From positions 3,100,001 through 3,164,000 of the forward strand of contig NZ_CP061771.1 in the NCBI RefSeq assembly GCF_011751885.2: 64,000 nt of DNA, read 5' to 3'. The notes beneath the pieces are model-generated. The model was not told the origin of the DNA and searched no databases. It saw nothing but the letters and a program-made list of their open reading frames with translations. Numbering within the stretch: the stretch's first letter is position 1; each line of letters begins with the position of its first letter. Source of the DNA: Salinibacterium sp. ZJ450 (lineage in GTDB: Bacteria; Actinomycetota; Actinomycetes; Actinomycetales; Microbacteriaceae). The position numbers were made by a program, and so were the translations under genes. Shown in pieces: positions 37,667 to 46,130 of the stretch.

Positions 37667-38774
37667 TGATCTGGCGGATCGCCGCGCCGCTGGCGAGTTC
37701 GTCGAGGGCCTCGTTGATCTCGTGCAGCGGACGGTAGCCGCTGATCAGCCGTTCGACCGGCAGGTTGCCGTCGCGCCAGAGGTCGATCATTGCCGGGATG
37801 TCGATCTGCGGCCGGGTCGAGCCCATGTACGAGCCGGTGATGGTCTTGCTCTCTGCCACGATCGGCAGCGCGGGAATGGTGAGGGTGGCCGACGGGTGGG
37901 GCAGGCCGATCGCCACGGTGGTGCCACCGCGGCCGGTGAGCGCCACTGCCTGCGCCAGCACCGCGGCCGAGCCGACGGCCTCGAACACCCAGCGCGCGCC
38001 GCCGGTCACGTCGGCGACCATCTGGGCCGCGTCATCCGGAGTCGCAATGTGGGTGGCGCCCATCTCTCGGGCGCGTTCGCGCTTCTGCTCCACAGGGTCG
38101 ACCGCGACAATGACGGATGCCCCGACCGCGGCGGCCGCCATCACGGCCGACAGCCCGACCCCGCCGAGACCGATCACCACCACGGTGTCGCCGGCCTGCA
38201 CGCCGGCGGTGCGGGTGACCGCGCCGAAGCCGGTGGACATGGCGCAGCCGAACAGCGCCGCCACGTCGAACGGGATGTCGTCGTCGACGCGCACCAGCGA
38301 GGAGCGATCGATCACCGCGTAATCGCTGAAGCCGGAGACACCCAGGTGATGGTTGACCGGCTGGCCCGCGGCATCCGACAGGCGTCGCCCACCGGCCAGC
38401 AGCTCGCCGGCGCCGTTGGCCGCCGCGCCGGGCGTGCAGAGCGCGGGCTGGTCGGCGAGGCAGAACGGGCACTCGCCACAGGAGGGCACATAGGCCATGA
38501 CGACATGGTCGCCGGGCTTCAGATCGCTGACCTCGGAGCCGACCGCTTCCACGACGCCGGCGGCCTCGTGCCCGAGCAGCATCGGCAGCGGGCGAACCCT
38601 ATCGCCGTTGACCACGGAGAGGTCGGAGTGGCAGACGCCCGCGGCCTCGACCCTAACCAGCACTTCACTCGGTCGCGGGTCGTCGATGTGCAACTCGTGG
38701 ATGCCCAGCGGCTGCGAGGTGGCGTACGGTTGTTCGGCGCCGGCGGCGGTGAGCACGGCTCCACGAATCTTCAT
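37650..38774 (-). CDS. Zinc-dependent alcohol dehydrogenase
   Basis: The 374-residue MDR protein has the catalytic zinc ligands in AAGVCHSDLS and LLGHEAAGVVE. The structural zinc loop is shortened: CGECPFC with a further Cys in ALCTPG. NAD binding is by VVVIGLGGVGLSAVMAA. The SSGFGA-like active-site stretch is CAMSTGFGAVTRTAGVQ. It would oxidise a primary alcohol or reduce an aldehyde; an aromatic substrate cannot be excluded. It stands alone on the minus strand with ATG behind TAGGAGATCA. Confidence 0.9.
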   Translation of the reverse strand: MKIRGAVLTAAGAEQPYATSQPLGIHELHIDDPRPSEVLVRVEAAGVCHSDLSVVNGDRVRPLPMLLGHEAAGVVEAVGSEVSDLKPGDHVVMAYVPSCGECPFCLADQPALCTPGAAANGAGELLAGGRRLSDAAGQPVNHHLGVSGFSDYAVIDRSSLVRVDDDIPFDVAALFGCAMSTGFGAVTRTAGVQAGDTVVVIGLGGVGLSAVMAAAAVGASVIVAVDPVEQKRERAREMGATHIATPDDAAQMVADVTGGARWVFEAVGSAAVLAQAVALTGRGGTTVAIGLPHPSATLTIPALPIVAESKTITGSYMGSTRPQIDIPAMIDLWRDGNLPVERLISGYRPLHEINEALDELASGAAIRQIITPQR

Positions 38775-38827
38775 TGATCTCCTATCGGCGGCGACAGCAG
38801 CTTACCGACGGTCTGGTTCGTGGCCGA

Positions 38828-39118
38828 TCAGCCGCTCAGTCCGATCAGCTGAGGCGCGATATCGTCGACGGCCGCATGCCACTCGACTCGCGACATCCGC
38901 GATTCGGCCGACGGCACCGAGTCGGCAAGGAAAGTCAGCAGCTCGACGGCCTGCTCGGGCGCCAGCATCCGGTTCATCGGATCAACGACGTCGACCCAGC
39001 GGTCGCGGGCACGGCGCCAGTGGTCGGCCGAGTCGCGGCCTGCCGGGTCGGCGTCTGCCCGCGCGAGCATGGTGCGGAGCGCCGACGCGAGCCGTGCGGG
39101 TATCTCGATCTCAGCCAC
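38828..39118 (-). CDS. Small hypothetical protein
   Basis: The frame encodes 96 residues from a GTG. The product is acidic and helical (RLASALRTMLARADADP, AVELLTFLADSVPSAESRMS) without membrane segments or a recognised domain. It is located 45 bp from carD on the same strand and may be its downstream partner. GC-rich third positions support coding. Confidence 0.5.
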   Translation of the reverse strand: MAEIEIPARLASALRTMLARADADPAGRDSADHWRRARDRWVDVVDPMNRMLAPEQAVELLTFLADSVPSAESRMSRVEWHAAVDDIAPQLIGLSG

Positions 39119-39163
39119 CTGCTGACCCTAACCGACACGGCAGGGGGCAGGCGGCTCAGCCGG

Positions 39164-39715
39164 TCAGCTGGCGAGCGACTGCTGCGCGCCCGCCTGGATC
39201 TCGCGCAGCAGCTGCTGGTTCGGCTTCGCGGAGTCCGCGGTCAGCACGGAATCGAGCACGGCATTCGCTTCATCGGTGCTGATCCCGAGCGCGAGCGCGA
39301 CCTCGGTCAGCAGCGGCCGCTTGGCGTCGCGGAGCATCTCCTTCTCGGCCGGCGACAGGCCCTTGCCCGTCATCCGCCGAGACAGGTCGCGCACGACCGC
39401 GGCGCCGTTCAGGATGTCGCCGGAGCTCAGCTTCTCGCGGTTCTCCTTGATCCGGCGCGACCAGCGGGTCTCCTCGACGGCGTCGGCGTCACGCAGAACG
39501 TCGAACAGCGCTTCGATCTCGGCGCTGCTCAGCATGTCGCGCAGCCCCACAAGGCCGGCGTTGTCGACCGGCACACTGATGGTGAGGTTCGAGTTCTCGA
39601 CGTCGAGCACCAGGTATGACCTGTCGACGCTGCGCACCGTGCGATGCGTGATGGCACGGATCGTTGCCGGTCCGTGGTGGGGGTGAACGATGGTCTGACC
39701 AGTTGCAAAGTGCAT
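39164..39715 (-). CDS. CarD-family transcriptional regulator
   Basis: The 183-residue protein has the CarD/TRCF RNA-polymerase-interacting Tudor-like domain at the N-terminus (MHFATGQTIVHPHHGPATI, YLVLDVENSNLTISVPVDNAG). A helical DNA-binding C-terminal domain follows (RWSRRIKENREKLSSGD, KEMLRDAKRPLLTEVALALG). Family members bind the RNA polymerase beta subunit and stabilise the open complex at rRNA and other promoters. Start M at 39715 is preferred to an upstream codon. The long non-coding region upstream (469 bp) probably holds its promoter. Confidence 0.9.
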   Translation of the reverse strand: MHFATGQTIVHPHHGPATIRAITHRTVRSVDRSYLVLDVENSNLTISVPVDNAGLVGLRDMLSSAEIEALFDVLRDADAVEETRWSRRIKENREKLSSGDILNGAAVVRDLSRRMTGKGLSPAEKEMLRDAKRPLLTEVALALGISTDEANAVLDSVLTADSAKPNQQLLREIQAGAQQSLAS

Positions 39716-40009
39716 GTGAGATTCCCGGGGTGCGCGTGAGCGCCACACTCGAAATCAACGGCCGGATGGACACGGGGTCATCACACCTAGACGGTCGTCC
39801 CGCCGCCCGACCGACAGAGTCGGCGGGCCCACGGCGGGCGCGCGAACATGCTCACAACCGCATGGGCGGAAGCGCTCGTGCTCGCGAGCTTGGCAGGCTT
39901 CCATTGTCTCACGCAGAGGCGACATGTTCTCGGTTACGGTGCCAGATGAGCTTTGCCCGCGAACCCTAGATTTGTATATGTCATACCTATAGGCTGACCA
40001 CCAGCGCCT

Positions 40010-40024
40010 CCCCCGAAAGGGGGG
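40010..40024. other. C5-GAAA-G5 hairpin
   Basis: Five C (40010-40014) pair with G residues of 40019-40024 around a GAAA tetraloop of the stable GNRA type. It lies 20 bp after the AT-rich patch of the carD upstream region and could stabilise the 5' end of a short RNA or leader. Confidence 0.45.
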
Positions 40025-40077
40025 TAACGGCGTCGGGCACACATCCGCTGCGTTCGGGTCGCATGCGGGTGGGGCCT

Positions 40078-40130
40078 GCTTCACCCCCAGGAGCTGAGCA
40101 TTCGGGTTGCGCATCTGTTGGGGGTGAAGC
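40078..40130. repeat. 12-bp perfect inverted repeat with 29-nt loop
   Basis: GCTTCACCCCCA (40078-40089) and TGGGGGTGAAGC (40119-40130) are exact reverse complements. The sequence TTCGGGT occurs both just before the left arm and in the loop, so part of the element looks duplicated. It ends 54 bp upstream of the acetyltransferase gene. It could be an attenuator, a small RNA hairpin or a remnant of an element end. Confidence 0.6.
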
Positions 40131-40184
40131 CCTCTGTCTTCCCCTTGCCTTGTCCGTGTCGGATGTCGGTGTCAGGGTAGGAGC

Positions 40185-40757
40185 ATGGCGATCGAGGTTC
40201 GGCCGGCGACGCGGTTCGACGACGTGAAGGCGATGATTGGACCGAAGCGGCCCGACGCGAACGTGTGCTGGTGCCTGAGCTACCGCATCCCCTCGAAGCA
40301 GAACCTGGAATTGCGCGGCCCGGCGCGGGGCGATCTTGTGCATCAACTCGTCGGGCAGCATCCGCCGCCCGGAGTCCTCGCGTACGACGGCGACGAGGTC
40401 GTCGGGTGGGCGGGCGTGCATCCGCGCGCCGACACCGGTTTCGCGACCAATCGCCGGATCCCGCACGTCGACGATCTCGATGTGTGGTCGGTGTGGTGCA
40501 TTCGGGTGCGGCCCGGGCATCGAGGCCAGGGAATCTCGCATCACCTGCTGCGCGGCGCGGTCGAGTTCGCCCGTGAGCATGGCGCCCCCGCCATCGAGGG
40601 CTATCCGCTCGATAACCAGGGCAAGAAGATCGATCTCACCATGGCCTATGTGGGTACGCGCTCGCTCTTCGAACAAGCCGGTTTCGTCAAGGCCGCCGAC
40701 ACCGATTCGGTGCTCAATGGGTTCCCGCGCGTGCTCATGCGGCTCGACCTGCGCTGA
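40185..40757 (+). CDS. GNAT-family N-acetyltransferase
   Basis: The 190-residue protein has the acetyl-CoA pyrophosphate loop in WCIRVRPGHRGQGISHHLL. An N-terminal segment with paired aromatic residues and Cys (ANVCWCLSYRIPS) is typical of a subset of actinobacterial GNATs. The acceptor is unknown. ATG follows GTAGGAGC. Confidence 0.85.
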   Translation: MAIEVRPATRFDDVKAMIGPKRPDANVCWCLSYRIPSKQNLELRGPARGDLVHQLVGQHPPPGVLAYDGDEVVGWAGVHPRADTGFATNRRIPHVDDLDVWSVWCIRVRPGHRGQGISHHLLRGAVEFAREHGAPAIEGYPLDNQGKKIDLTMAYVGTRSLFEQAGFVKAADTDSVLNGFPRVLMRLDLR

Positions 40758-41076
40758 CAGGCGCCGGGCGACACTTGGATTTCGAGCTGTGGACAACCCT
40801 GTGCACAACTTGGGTATGACCTCGTCCCGCCTGTGTAGAGCGGCCGGCCCTGCATTCGCATTGAATGACACGCGTGTAATTCGAATCAGGCGATTGATCA
40901 GCGAGTTTCGCATAGAACACTCGTTCGCCATGGATGGAGCGGATGTCGCGCGCCTGTTGACAGCCCCGCCACGGCAAGGTTGTGGATAACCGGCCGCTCC
41001 GACGACCTGATGATCCGCCGCCTCGGCTGCCGCTCATGCGATCATCGGGTGTGCAGATGGAACGGCGGCCCACGGG
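40758..41076. other. Intergenic region with DnaA-box-like sites
   Basis: The 319 bp between the GNAT and DUF2079 genes contain no supported gene. TGTGGACAA (40788-40796), TGTGCACAA (40800-40808) and TGTGGATAA (40981-40989) correspond on the other strand to TTGTCCACA, TTGTGCACA and TTATCCACA. The first and last are perfect DnaA-box sequences for actinobacteria and for the general consensus. A relatively AT-rich part lies between them (40855-40925). Confidence 0.5.
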
Positions 41077-42522
41077 ATGACGACGGTTGCCGAGCGTCAA
41101 GACGAGGAACAGCCACCCCTCCCGCGATCCCGCTGGCGCACCCTGGCCATCCCGGATCGCTATCGCGAGTGGGCGGGCATCGCCGCGGTGACCGTCACCG
41201 TCGCCGCGTCGTACATCGTGTTCGCGGCGTGGCAGTGGTCGCAGTTCACGGTGAAGTCCTGGGACCTCAGCATCTTCGCCCAGCTGCTCAGCCGGTACGC
41301 GGCCCTGCAACCTCCAATTGTGACCGTCAAGGGCGACGGGTTCAATCTTCTCGGCGACCACTTCCACCCGCTGCTGGCACTGCTCGCGCCGATCTACGCG
41401 ATCTTCCCGCACGCTTTCAGCCTGCTGGTGATCCAAGCCGTGTGCTTCGCCGTGGCCGCGGGGATTTTCACGCGTGCCGCGCAGCGCAGGATCGGGCCGG
41501 CCGTCGGTGTTCTGCTCGGTCTGGCGTTCGGGCTCAGCTGGGGGCTGCAGTACGCCGCGGAGGCGCAGTTCCACGAAATCGCCGTCGCCGTGCCGCTGCT
41601 CACCGCCAGCCTAACGGCGGTCCTCGAGAAGCGGTGGCGGGCCGCCGCGCTCTGGGCGGCCCCGCTCGTGTTCGTCAAGGAGGACCTCGGGCTCACGGTC
41701 GTGGCGATCGGCGTGCTCATCGCGTTCCAAGCTCGCAAACCCCTCGGACTGTGGCTGGCCGCCTGGGGGTTCGGCTGGTTCGCCCTCGCCACGCTCGTCA
41801 TCCTCCCCGCCTTGAATCCGAACGGCGCCTGGGCCTACGCCGACAAGGCCAACCCCGGCGCAGTGCTCTCCGACCTGGCCGCCCTGTTCGACCCGGCCAA
41901 AGCGGAGACCCTGCTACTGCTCGCGGTCATCACCGGCGGTCTGATCGTGCGCTCCCCGATCACGCTCGTGCTGATACCGACTCTCGCGTGGCGGTTTCTG
42001 TCCACCAATCACGGCTATTGGGGTCCCGACTGGCACTACAGCGCTGTGCTGATGCCGATCGCGTTCGTCGCGCTCCTTGACGCAATTGAGCGCGGTCGCG
42101 GCAGCCGCTGGGCGTGGCTGCGGCAGTACAGCGGGCACGGCGCCGTCATCGCGATCACGTCCGCTCTGCTGCTGCAACCCGGTTTGCCGCTCGGCACCAT
42201 CCTCTCCCCCGCCTCGTGGGCGGCACCCGACCGTGCGGCCGCCGCGACCAGCGTGCTCGACGCGGTGCCTGCCGGAGCGAGCGTCGAGACGGATGTCGGT
42301 CTGATGAGCTACCTCGTCGACGACCACGACGTGTACTGGATCGGCAACACGAACCCCACCCCCGACTGCATCCTCATCGATCCCGTCGCAGGCGGGACGC
42401 CCGGCGAGTGGGGGGACGTGCTCGCCATCGCCGAGCGACTGCATCCGGGCACGACCTATGCGCTCACCTACCGCGACAGCGGTTATGAACTCGCATGCCG
42501 CAGCGAGGACGGCGCCGACTAG
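41077..42522 (+). CDS. DUF2079 integral membrane protein
   Basis: The 481-residue protein has about eight to ten hydrophobic segments. An early LSIFAQLLSRYA and the loop GDHFHPLLALLAPIYAIFP, with HEIA and KEDLGL motifs, are characteristic of DUF2079 proteins, which resemble GT-C glycosyltransferases in layout. A soluble C-terminal part follows the last helix. Its function is unknown; a polyprenyl-linked sugar transferase is a guess from the fold. No neighbour suggests a pathway. Confidence 0.82.
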   Translation: MTTVAERQDEEQPPLPRSRWRTLAIPDRYREWAGIAAVTVTVAASYIVFAAWQWSQFTVKSWDLSIFAQLLSRYAALQPPIVTVKGDGFNLLGDHFHPLLALLAPIYAIFPHAFSLLVIQAVCFAVAAGIFTRAAQRRIGPAVGVLLGLAFGLSWGLQYAAEAQFHEIAVAVPLLTASLTAVLEKRWRAAALWAAPLVFVKEDLGLTVVAIGVLIAFQARKPLGLWLAAWGFGWFALATLVILPALNPNGAWAYADKANPGAVLSDLAALFDPAKAETLLLLAVITGGLIVRSPITLVLIPTLAWRFLSTNHGYWGPDWHYSAVLMPIAFVALLDAIERGRGSRWAWLRQYSGHGAVIAITSALLLQPGLPLGTILSPASWAAPDRAAAATSVLDAVPAGASVETDVGLMSYLVDDHDVYWIGNTNPTPDCILIDPVAGGTPGEWGDVLAIAERLHPGTTYALTYRDSGYELACRSEDGAD

Positions 42523-42593
42523 ATCGCCTCGTCGGGGGGTGGTGGAATCTCGGATGCCGGCGGGATACTCGGGAGCACCTGAAGGACTGAAGG

Positions 42594-42998
42594 ATGGACA
42601 CCACCATGACCCGTCAACCCACTCCGGTAGACCCTCCGCAGCTGCATCAGAACCCCGCCTTCGCGCAAGGCATGCTCGTTCCCGCCGGGCCGATGCTTTA
42701 CGTCGGCGGGCAGAACGGCACGGACAGTACCGGCGCTCTGCTCGACGGACTCGAAGCGCAGACGGAACAAGCCATGCGCAACGTGCTCGCCGTGCTGGCT
42801 GCCGCCGGAACTGGCCCCGAGCATGTTGCCAAGTTGACGATCTATCTCGCCGCCGGGATCGACCCCGGGGCGGCCTACGCCGCGACGCGCTCGGTATGGG
42901 GTGAGCACCGCACCGCCGTCACCGTGCTTGCCGTCACCCCGGCACGACCGGGTGCGCTCGTCGAGATCGACGCGGTGGCCGCGATTCCGGAGCAGTGA
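42594..42998 (+). CDS. RidA/YjgF-family protein
   Basis: The 134-residue protein shows MLYVGGQNGTDSTGALLDGLEAQTEQAMRNV, cited as the first conserved block, then VAKLTIYLAAGIDPGAAYA and a C-terminal ARPGALVEIDAVAA. The Arg that binds carboxylates in imine deaminases (usually in the RA/VxL region near residue 105) is in PARPGALVEID, so activity is possible. It is a stand-alone gene with the start behind GAAGGA; ATG at 42606 is an alternative. Confidence 0.85.
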   Translation: MDTTMTRQPTPVDPPQLHQNPAFAQGMLVPAGPMLYVGGQNGTDSTGALLDGLEAQTEQAMRNVLAVLAAAGTGPEHVAKLTIYLAAGIDPGAAYAATRSVWGEHRTAVTVLAVTPARPGALVEIDAVAAIPEQ

Positions 42999-43089
42999 CC
43001 TGGAATTCGGGGGCGTCATTTTCCGGCCGGGCGCGAAGCTCTACAGCGACGAAGACGCATCCTCGTGGAGCGGTGATGTCGGGTCTGGC

Positions 43090-43659
43090 TCAGTTGGCCA
43101 GTGAGCGCACCACTCGTGCAGGCGAGCCCACAACAACGGTGTTTTCCGGTACGTCCTTCGTGACCACGGACGCAGCCGCCACGACAGCGTTATCGCCGAT
43201 CGTCACGCCCGGCAGAACGGTCACATTAGCACCGATCCACACATTGCGGCCGATGACGATGGGGGCCGGATGCATGTCCGCGCGGCGGCTCGGCATGAGG
43301 TCGTGGTTGAGCGTGGCCATCACCGTGTTGTGCCCGATTAGGCAGTCATCCCCAATGACGACACCGCCTTGATCCTGGAACTTGCACCCTGAATTGATGA
43401 AGATCCGCTCCCCGAGGGTGATGTTCTTGCCGAAGTCGGAGTAGAAGGGTGGGAAAACTGTCACAGATTCGTCAACTGGCTTGCCGATCAGCTGAGCCAG
43501 CAGCTCCCGCACCCGCGCCGGTTCCTGGTATCCGCCGTTGAGCTCGCCGGTGATGCGCAGGGCATCCTGGCTGACCTGGTGCATGACTTTATGCAACGGC
43601 GAGTCCCCCGTGATGGTCTGGCCTGCGTTCAGCGACTCGAGGAGATCGTCGAGTTCCAT
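43090..43659 (-). CDS. Sugar O-acetyltransferase (left-handed beta-helix)
   Basis: The 189-residue protein belongs to the maltose/galactoside acetyltransferase family. It has PPFYSDFGKNITLGERIFINSGCKFQD (the site region), GHNTVMATLNHDLMPSRRADM with the catalytic His, and GRNVWIGANVTVLPGVTIGDNAVVAAASVVTKD for the hexapeptide repeats. It transfers acetyl from acetyl-CoA to a sugar hydroxyl. ATG follows AAAGGCCACC. Confidence 0.9.
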   Translation of the reverse strand: MELDDLLESLNAGQTITGDSPLHKVMHQVSQDALRITGELNGGYQEPARVRELLAQLIGKPVDESVTVFPPFYSDFGKNITLGERIFINSGCKFQDQGGVVIGDDCLIGHNTVMATLNHDLMPSRRADMHPAPIVIGRNVWIGANVTVLPGVTIGDNAVVAAASVVTKDVPENTVVVGSPARVVRSLAN

Positions 43660-43780
43660 GGTGGCCTTTCATTGCGTCTCGCGTATCTGGCTGCGTGAGT
43701 CGAGGTTCTGAGCTGTAGCACAGCCTAATGTCGCGGATGTCGTCGGCCCTCCTTTGCACCTGCCGCTCTAGGATCGCACT

Positions 43781-45193
43781 ATGGATTTGGTCCTGATGTT
43801 CGTAGCCGCCGTGGCGGTGCTGACCATCGGGGTCGTTTCTATCGTCGTCGTGATCCGGACGCGGACGAAGCGTCGACGGTTGGAGAACGAGCGCAAGATC
43901 GCTGCGCACCTGGCCGAGTTGGAACAGCGTGCAGGGTCATCGCTCGTGCGAGCCGACGAGCGCATCCGCCTGGTTGACGATGAGCTCGGCTTCGCCGTTG
44001 CCGAGTTCGGGGACGCTGCGACGACCGAGTTCCGTGCGGCGCTCCACCGTGCTCGCCAGCGGCTGAGCGAGGCATTCCAGCTGAACCAGCGCCTCAGCGA
44101 CCACGTGCCAGACACTGTCGACCAGCGGCGAGAGTGGAACGAGCGCATCGTCGCTCTCTGCCAGTCGGCGGAGTCATCACTCACGGAGCAGTCCGCAGCC
44201 TTCGCCGCCCGCCGGGCCGCGGCGCACAAGGCGCCATCGGACATCCAGCGGGTGCGGGGCGAGATCGAGCGCATCCGGCAGTCTTTGCCGCCCAGCCGGA
44301 ACGCATTAGCCCAGCTCGCCGAGCGGTACTCGGACGCCGCGCTCGACCCGATCACGGCGAACCCCGTTCAAGCCGAGCGATTGCTCGAGTTCGCCGAGCG
44401 GAGCACTCAGGTCGCCGAGTCCCGGCTCACCCGATCTCGCGACGCGGAGGCGGCCGCCGCGCTGCACGCCGCGGTCGAGTCCATCCGGCGGGCGCAAGCG
44501 CTCCTCGACGCCATCGACAGTTTCGAAGTCGAGGCAATCAAAGCCGAGGCCGCCCTGACCGCGATGGTCGCGGAATCGCATGCCGAACTGGTCGCTGCCA
44601 GGCAGCTTCCGGAATCCGCCCGCCGCGCACGCATCGATCCGGCGATCGCAGACCTCGAGGGCGCGCTCAGAGCCCTGCCGCCCTCCGACTCGCTGCGCGA
44701 CCCGGTCGGTTCGCTCTCGGCTGTGCGTCAGGCGAATACCGCGCTGGATGACGCGGTCGCCGAGCACGCACAGCAGGCAGATCGGCGAGAGCGGATGCGC
44801 GCGCAGCTTGTCACCGCGATCGATGACGCCGAGCAGCAGATCGCGGCAGCGCGCGGCCTCGTTCTCGACTACCAAGTGCCGGTCGGTCCGGATGCGCGCA
44901 CCCGGTTGGCCGAAGCTGAGCGTGAACTCGCCAGCCTCACCGAAGAGCGCGAGCCTGAGTCCGCCATTGCGCGTGCCCGCCGCGCGGCTGGGCTGGGTGC
45001 GGAAGCTGCAGCCATAGCTCGCGCCGATCTCTCGCGCGCGCAGGGATACGGGCACGGCTCGTATGGTTCCCCGCGCACCGGCTACGGTTCGACGGGATCG
45101 CAGGTGCTCGGCGGCGTCCTCGGAGGGCTTGCTATCGGCGGCCTGCTCGACGGCCTGGGCGATCTCGGAGACTTCGGTGACTTCTTCGGCTGA
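43781..45193 (+). CDS. Membrane-anchored coiled-coil protein, C-terminal part like TPM-domain proteins
   Basis: The 470-residue protein has one N-terminal transmembrane helix (VLMFVAAVAVLTIGVVSIVVVI), then about 380 residues of coiled coil with many Ala, Glu and Arg, and a Gly-rich end (VLGGVLGGLAIGGLLDGLGD). The segment ADERIRLVDDELGFAVAEFG closely recalls the region after the TPM domain in actinobacterial TPM-domain membrane proteins. The TPM domain itself is missing, so it may be a truncated paralogue. The function is unknown. Confidence 0.6.
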   Translation: MDLVLMFVAAVAVLTIGVVSIVVVIRTRTKRRRLENERKIAAHLAELEQRAGSSLVRADERIRLVDDELGFAVAEFGDAATTEFRAALHRARQRLSEAFQLNQRLSDHVPDTVDQRREWNERIVALCQSAESSLTEQSAAFAARRAAAHKAPSDIQRVRGEIERIRQSLPPSRNALAQLAERYSDAALDPITANPVQAERLLEFAERSTQVAESRLTRSRDAEAAAALHAAVESIRRAQALLDAIDSFEVEAIKAEAALTAMVAESHAELVAARQLPESARRARIDPAIADLEGALRALPPSDSLRDPVGSLSAVRQANTALDDAVAEHAQQADRRERMRAQLVTAIDDAEQQIAAARGLVLDYQVPVGPDARTRLAEAERELASLTEEREPESAIARARRAAGLGAEAAAIARADLSRAQGYGHGSYGSPRTGYGSTGSQVLGGVLGGLAIGGLLDGLGDLGDFGDFFG

Positions 45194-45252
45194 GAGTCGG
45201 GGCCAGCAAAGAACGAGACGATCTTCGCGACATCCTCGGGGGTCCGTGACAC
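45192..45252 (-). pseudogene. Fragment resembling the C-terminal region of a short-chain dehydrogenase
   Basis: On the minus strand the gap after the coiled-coil gene reads TPEDVAKIVSFFAGPDS, which is how the last third of many SDR enzymes looks (x-P-E-D-V-A-x-x-V-x-F-L-x-x-P-x-S). No start, Rossmann region or C-terminal VDGG follows. It looks like a relic left by deletion at the left border of the aromatic island, but it is short. Confidence 0.35.
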
Positions 45253-45285
45253 ATCCGGGCAGCTACCCCGTGAGACCCTTCTGGA

Positions 45286-46053
45286 ATGGCGAACTCCCAG
45301 TCCGGCGACTCGATGGTTCAGCGCATCGTGCGCATCCTCGAATCCTTCGACGGCGCCCGAACGAACCAGACCCCGTCGGAGATCGCCCGACGAACCGGAC
45401 TCCCGGTGTCGAGCACTCACCGCATCGTGGGCGAACTGGTGACATCCGGTCTCCTGGAACGCGAGGAGCAGGGGTCGGTGCGCATCGGCCTCAAGCTCTG
45501 GGAGCTGACCACGCGCGGCTCACGCGCGCTCGGGCTCCGGCAACTGGCCATGCCGTTCATGGCAGACGTGCAACGGGAGATCCGTGAGCACACCCAGCTC
45601 GCCGTGCTCGACGAGCACGAGGTGCTGTTCATCGAGCGACTGTCCGATCGCGACTCCGGGGCGAACATCACCAAGGTCGCCGGGCGCCTGCCGATTCACG
45701 CGTCCTCATCGGGGCTCGTGTTGCTCGCCCACTCGGATCCGGCGCTGCAAGAGGCGGTCCTGGCCGCGCCGCTGAAACCAGTGTCCGCGGAAACGATCAC
45801 CGACCCCCGACTGCTCCGCGACAAGCTGCACGAGATCCGCAGAATCGGCTACGCCTTCGCGCCCGGATCGATCGAATCGGTCTCGACCGGCATCGCGGTG
45901 CCGGTGAAGGATCCGTTCGGAGGCGTGGTTGCCGCACTCTCGGTCGTGCTGCCGCGGGGCAGCGAGCAGGAGCCAACCACGGTGCGCGTGCTCAAACAGG
46001 CTGCAGCCGGGATCACCCAGGCGATCAGGGACAGCAACTTCATTTCCCATTGA
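45286..46053 (+). CDS. IclR-family regulator, probably of pobA
   Basis: The 255-residue protein has a winged HTH (PSEIARRTGLPVSSTHRIVGELV) and an IclR effector domain (LPIHASSSGLVLLAHSDP, IRRIGYAFAPGSIESVSTGIAVPV). It is 77 bp upstream of pobA on the same strand. A near-perfect palindrome spans its stop codon and the gap. PobR and PcaR-type IclR proteins control 4-hydroxybenzoate and protocatechuate genes, so 4-hydroxybenzoate or protocatechuate is the likely effector; this is inferred from position. Confidence 0.88.
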   Translation: MANSQSGDSMVQRIVRILESFDGARTNQTPSEIARRTGLPVSSTHRIVGELVTSGLLEREEQGSVRIGLKLWELTTRGSRALGLRQLAMPFMADVQREIREHTQLAVLDEHEVLFIERLSDRDSGANITKVAGRLPIHASSSGLVLLAHSDPALQEAVLAAPLKPVSAETITDPRLLRDKLHEIRRIGYAFAPGSIESVSTGIAVPVKDPFGGVVAALSVVLPRGSEQEPTTVRVLKQAAAGITQAIRDSNFISH

Positions 46054-46061
46054 ATAGGAAA
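46043..46061. promoter_or_regulatory. Palindrome upstream of pobA, probable IclR operator
   Basis: TTTCCCATTGAATAGGAAA is symmetric at every pair but one around a central G. It covers the IclR stop codon and lies 70 bp upstream of the pobA start. Its GGAAA arms and length resemble known IclR-family sites. Confidence 0.55.
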
Positions 46062-46130
46062 GCGCGCCTCGGGGCCGAGGAGTGAGCCGAGAATATCGAG
46101 AACAGCCCGTTCGCAGTCAAAGGAGACGTC

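Larger units (their letters stand above)
39716..40184. other. Intergenic region between carD and the GNAT gene
   Basis: There is no convincing gene in these 469 bp; the minus-strand frame at 39755-40114 has no family features. The region holds an AT-rich patch near 39969-39992 that could be a promoter for either direction, a C5/G5 hairpin with a GAAA loop, and a 12-bp inverted repeat (both listed separately). Confidence 0.6.

Noticed and set aside
39755-40114. Minus-strand frame of 119 codons upstream of carD
   Set aside because: It shows no domain, start signal or gene-like composition and covers the hairpins; it is treated as non-coding.
40758-41076. Chromosomal or plasmid replication origin
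   Set aside because: Only three DnaA-like boxes are present, without dnaA, dnaN, rep or par genes or a long AT-rich unwinding region.
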